This document shows positions 13,509 to 16,139 of a stretch of 16,139 bases of DNA, one piece after another. Source of the DNA: Erysipelotrichia bacterium. GTDB lineage: Bacteria > Bacillota_I > Bacilli_A > Erysipelotrichales > Erysipelotrichaceae. Where the stretch lies: positions 1 to 16,139 of the forward strand of contig SAAR01000039.1 of the NCBI GenBank assembly GCA_009916335.1, in the 5' to 3' direction. The translations under genes were made by a program, and so were the position numbers. Each line of letters starts with the position of its first letter. The stretch's first letter is position 1. The notes beneath the pieces were generated by a model. It was not told the origin of the DNA. It ran no database searches and worked only from the letters and a program-made list of their open reading frames with translations.

Positions 13509-14279
13509 ATGAAACGTTTAGATATCTATTTGTTTGAACAAAGGTATGTACATTCTCGCTCATTAGCACAAGATGCCATTAAAGAAAGTCGTGTTAAAGT
13601 AAATGACAAAATCATTACTAAAGCGAGTTTTCAGGTGTGTGAAGATGATAAAATAGAGTTTATAAGCAAAGAGCATGAGTTTGCTTCTCGTGGTGGAAAC
13701 AAGTTGTATTACGCTTTAAAAGAATGGCAAATTGATTTAAAAAATAAAGTGGTACTTGATGTGGGGGCTTCCACTGGCGGCTTTAGTGATGTATGTTTGC
13801 AAGAAGGAGCTCGTTTTGTCTATGCCGTTGATATTGGAAAAGAGCAGCTAATTGAACGATTGCGTAAGGACACTCGTGTTAAAAACATGGAAGGAGTCAA
13901 CTGTCGCTATCTAAACAAAGCGATGTTTGAATATCCTATTGATTTTGTCTGTATGGACGTTTCCTTTATTTCTATTAAACTGATTGTCGATGCCATATTA
14001 AGTGTGGTCGATGCACCGTTCACTTTTGTCTTTTTAATTAAACCACAATTTGAAGCAGGGAAAGCAAACATCGGCAAAAATGGAATTGTAAAAGATAAAA
14101 AAGTGCATAAGCTTGTTTTGAGTGATTTTATTCATTATTTTAGTGAAAAAGGCTTAGGTATTGAACATTTAATGAAATCTAAAGTTGTTGGTCGTGATGG
14201 GAACCAAGAGTATTTAATTCATCTAACTAGTCAAAAAAATAACAAAGTATTCAATATTGATAACATTATAAAAGGTTAG
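13509..14279 (+). CDS. tlyA: TlyA-family 2'-O-methyltransferase (S4 domain + FtsJ-like)
   Basis: Orthologue of B. subtilis YqxC and related to mycobacterial TlyA, which 2'-O-methylates ribose in rRNA; the target here is unproven. It has 256 residues. An N-terminal S4 RNA-binding domain (about 1-60: MKRLDIYLFEQRYVHSRSLAQDAIKESRVKVN), linker FASRGGNKL (58-66), SAM-binding DVGASTGGFSDV (84-95), AVDIGKEQL (106-114), CMDVSFISI (148-156, Asp150) and LIKPQFEAGK (176-185, Lys178) follow. Lys65, Asp150 and Lys178 fit the catalytic K-D-K pattern. No ribosome binding site is visible before the ATG; with TAG-T-ATG spacing after dxs, initiation is probably by coupling. ahrC/argR, which follows in B. subtilis, is absent. 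Confidence 0.9.
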   Translation: MKRLDIYLFEQRYVHSRSLAQDAIKESRVKVNDKIITKASFQVCEDDKIEFISKEHEFASRGGNKLYYALKEWQIDLKNKVVLDVGASTGGFSDVCLQEGARFVYAVDIGKEQLIERLRKDTRVKNMEGVNCRYLNKAMFEYPIDFVCMDVSFISIKLIVDAILSVVDAPFTFVFLIKPQFEAGKANIGKNGIVKDKKVHKLVLSDFIHYFSEKGLGIEHLMKSKVVGRDGNQEYLIHLTSQKNNKVFNIDNIIKG

Positions 14280-14289
14280 GAGTGATTAT

Positions 14290-15939
14290 ATGATTCGTGA
14301 AATTTATGTAAAAAACTTTATCTTAATTGATGAATTGCATTTACAATTTGCTAATGATTTTTCTTGTTTTAGTGGAGAAACAGGAGCAGGGAAATCACTT
14401 TTAATAGATGCTATATCAATATTGTGTGGTGCTAGATGTTCTTCTCAATATATTCAAAAAGGAGCACAGAAGGCTTTTATTGAAGCAACGATTGAGCTTA
14501 GTGAAAATCATTTAGCCAATCAACTGATTCGTGAGGCAGGATATGAAATAGAAGATCATACATTTGTCATCTCTCGTGAATTCAATCAAGAAGGAAAAAG
14601 TGTGGCTCGTTTTAATCAGCGTGTTACAACACTTTCATTTATTAAAGAAATCATGCAGTTATTAGTGGATATTCATTCCCAACATGATAATCAATACTTG
14701 TTGAATAACAAGTTTCACTTATCTTTGTTAGATAGTTATGTAAATGAAAAAACATTGCTAAAAAATGTGAGAGAATTGTATCAACAATATCAAAAAGCGG
14801 AGAAAAAATTACAAACACTAATCCATGAAGATGCAAATCCTGATGATTTAGAATACTTACAATTTCAATTAAATGAAATGGAAACAATGAACATTAAAGA
14901 AAATGAAGTTGATGAATTAGAGATGAAACAAAAGGAAATGGCAGCTTTTGATAAAATTTCTTCTTCTTTAAGTGATGCAATTAGCACAATTGAAAACAGT
15001 CGTTATGAACAGCTTTATCATATACAAAAGCAATTAGATTTCATTGATGATGAGCAGGTGAGTAACGCAAAAGAAGAAATTATGAACGCTTATTACAGTG
15101 TTGATGAACAACTTTCTATTTTAAAAGATTATCAAAGCCATTTACATTTTGATGAACATACATTTAATGAAATACAAAGTCGCCTTTTCGATATTAATAA
15201 AATGTTTAGAAAGCATGGTGGTTCTTATAAAACATATATACAAAAACAGGAAAGTATTAAAGAACAGATCGCTTTCATTGAAAATCGACAAAGTTTTATT
15301 GATGAACAAAATAAACAAGTAGAAGAATATAAAAATGCGTTTTTAAAGGAAAGTAGAAAATTAAGTGAAGTGCGTAAGGAAAAAGCTTTAAACTTGCAAC
15401 TAGAAGTACAAAAAGAACTTAAAGAACTACATTTGCCAAATGCTGTTTTTATGATTCGCTTTGATGAAAAAATGAATGCTAATGGAATTGATCAAGTAGA
15501 ATTTATGATTTCCATGAATGTTGGAGAAGATGTGAAAGCACTTGCTAAAGTTGCATCTGGTGGAGAATTATCTCGTTTAATGCTTGGTTTAAAAACAATC
15601 TTCAATCGATTAGCTAAAATAGAAACTATCATTTTCGATGAAATTGATAATGGTGTCAGTGGTAGTGTTGCCTATGCGATTGGAAAGAAAATGTATACCA
15701 TTGCACAACACGCCCAAGTATTTGCTGTTACCCATTTAGCTCCTGTGGCAGTATGGGCAGATCAACATTATTTAGTTGTTAAAAAACAAGATGAAAAACA
15801 AACAACGTCAACGATTTCTTTATTAGATAAGCAAGCAGTGATTCACGAGTTAGCGATGATTGCACAAGGTAGTCAAAGCGAGCATTCCTTATTAGCTGCA
15901 AAAGAACTCTTTGAGCGTTGTCAACAAGAAAAAAATTAA
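14290..15939 (+). CDS. recN: DNA repair protein RecN
   Basis: SMC-like ATPase that gathers at double-strand breaks and helps recombination repair. It has 549 residues (family about 550-575). Walker A GETGAGKS at 29-36, the SQHDNQYLLN segment of the head domain, a central coiled coil (about 155-365, rich in E, K and Q with a turn near 225-290), the ABC signature ASGGELSRLMLG (422-433), Walker B IIFDE (Asp450, Glu451) with DNGVSG, and the THLAPVAVWADQHYLVVKK end block. The last conserved block usually reads THLPQVAA, here THLAPVAV, a mild variant. GGAG at 14279-14282 overlaps the tlyA stop codon. It is the last gene of the nusB operon and is followed by a terminator. Confidence 0.96.
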   Translation: MIREIYVKNFILIDELHLQFANDFSCFSGETGAGKSLLIDAISILCGARCSSQYIQKGAQKAFIEATIELSENHLANQLIREAGYEIEDHTFVISREFNQEGKSVARFNQRVTTLSFIKEIMQLLVDIHSQHDNQYLLNNKFHLSLLDSYVNEKTLLKNVRELYQQYQKAEKKLQTLIHEDANPDDLEYLQFQLNEMETMNIKENEVDELEMKQKEMAAFDKISSSLSDAISTIENSRYEQLYHIQKQLDFIDDEQVSNAKEEIMNAYYSVDEQLSILKDYQSHLHFDEHTFNEIQSRLFDINKMFRKHGGSYKTYIQKQESIKEQIAFIENRQSFIDEQNKQVEEYKNAFLKESRKLSEVRKEKALNLQLEVQKELKELHLPNAVFMIRFDEKMNANGIDQVEFMISMNVGEDVKALAKVASGGELSRLMLGLKTIFNRLAKIETIIFDEIDNGVSGSVAYAIGKKMYTIAQHAQVFAVTHLAPVAVWADQHYLVVKKQDEKQTTSTISLLDKQAVIHELAMIAQGSQSEHSLLAAKELFERCQQEKN

Positions 15940-15940
15940 G

Positions 15941-15970
15941 AATAAAAGCTTTTATGCTTTTATTTTTTTA
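15941..15970 (+). terminator. Intrinsic terminator of the nusB-recN operon
   Basis: AATAAAAGC (15941-15949) pairs with GCTTTTATT (15956-15964) around TTTTAT, followed by more T and then TTTT again. It starts one base after the recN stop region. Confidence 0.85.
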
Positions 15971-15977
15971 TTTTACC

Positions 15978-15999
15978 ACATTAGCACACAAACTAATGT
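15978..15999 (+). repeat. Inverted repeat just upstream of the spoIVB ribosome binding site
   Basis: ACATTAG (15978-15984) and CTAATGT (15993-15999) are perfect complements around an 8-base loop. With one bulged T, CC at 15976-15977 can also pair with GG at 16001-16002, the first bases of GGAGG. It could be an operator or an RNA hairpin touching the ribosome binding site. No T-run follows, so it is not a terminator. Confidence 0.5.
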
Positions 16000-16011
16000 T
16001 GGAGGTGTTTT

Positions 16012-16139
16012 ATGAAGAAAAAATTGTCAATTATTTTATTTTTAATCCTTTTTCTTCCATTTTCTCTTAACCGTATTATCGCTAACAGTGAATTAATATT
16101 AGGTGGAGATAGTATTGGTGTGGAAGGTCAATATAATGG
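16012..16139 (+). CDS. spoIVB: SpoIVB, sporulation signalling protease, 3'-truncated by window edge
   Basis: Only 42 codons are visible. In B. subtilis SpoIVB is a forespore serine peptidase with a PDZ domain, secreted into the intermembrane space, where it triggers cleavage of pro-sigma-K. The visible part has a membrane/signal segment (about 5-19, rich in I, L and F) and then LILGGDSIGVEG, which resembles the VIPGGQSIGV stretch of B. subtilis SpoIVB. The position directly after recN is the one spoIVB holds in B. subtilis, ahead of spo0A. The region between the membrane segment and this motif is much shorter than in Bacillus. GGAGG at 16001-16005 precedes the ATG by 6 bases. The call rests on a short match plus gene order; the catalytic triad and PDZ domain lie outside the window. 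Confidence 0.75.
   Translation, partial: MKKKLSIILFLILFLPFSLNRIIANSELILGGDSIGVEGQYN

Noticed and set aside
14651..14887. Minus-strand open frame inside recN
   Set aside because: Antisense shadow of the RecN head and coiled-coil start; no start signals.
15970..16003. Sigma-G-like -10 CAAACTA (15989-15995) for spoIVB
   Set aside because: One mismatch from CATNHTA, no fitting -35, and the start would fall on or beyond the ribosome binding site.
1..16139. Mobile elements, CRISPR arrays, tRNA genes, phage or defence genes
   Set aside because: No transposase, integrase, direct-repeat array, tRNA fold or accessory cassette was seen; apart from the RelA-like gene the content is core.

Overview
The window is AT-rich chromosomal DNA from an endospore-forming member of the Firmicutes (Bacillota). 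The evidence is the gene content and order: spoIIIAH, yqhY (Asp23 family), nusB, xseA, xseB, ispA, dxs, tlyA, recN and the start of spoIVB appear in the order known from Bacillus subtilis. The genes accB, accC, folD and ahrC/argR, which interrupt this run in B. subtilis, are absent here. The compact protein lengths and base composition would fit an Erysipelotrichia-type lineage, but that placement is inference and weak.

Layout. (1) 1-1407: aspS (aspartyl-tRNA synthetase), cut at its 5' end by the window edge. (2) 1408-1715: an intergenic stretch holding an extended -10 promoter, a probable 6S RNA and its hairpin terminator. (3) 1716-2690: a DmpA/P1-family (S58) self-processing aminopeptidase, ending in a bidirectional terminator. 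(4) 4754-2732, minus strand: a three-gene operon of a PPP-type metallophosphatase, a TtcA-like tRNA thiolation enzyme and xpt (xanthine phosphoribosyltransferase). (5) 4755-4865: divergent promoters. (6) 4866-7987: truB, ribF and a divergent RelA/SpoT-domain protein, closed by a long terminator hairpin. (7) 8038-8840: spoIIIAH, then yqhY with its own promoter and terminator. (8) 8941-15939: a tightly packed operon nusB-xseA-xseB-ispA-dxs-tlyA-recN, most of whose genes overlap or abut. (9) 16012-end: the 5' part of spoIVB.

How the genes work together. Most are housekeeping: tRNA charging and modification, rRNA antitermination, exonuclease VII and RecN for DNA repair, FAD/FMN synthesis, purine salvage and isoprenoid precursor synthesis (Dxs makes DXP, IspA joins the C5 units). 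Two sporulation genes sit in this frame: spoIIIAH, for the mother-cell half of the feeding-tube channel, and spoIVB, for the forespore protease that signals pro-sigma-K activation.

The most interesting point is at 7984-8040. A strong terminator for the truB-ribF-RelA-like operon contains the spoIIIAH ribosome binding site in its 3' arm. A good match to a sigma-E promoter is superimposed on the same hairpin, with its -10 element at the loop. Read-through mRNA would hide the ribosome binding site. A sigma-E transcript would start after the 5' arm and leave the site free. This looks like a built-in lock against vegetative expression of a sporulation gene.
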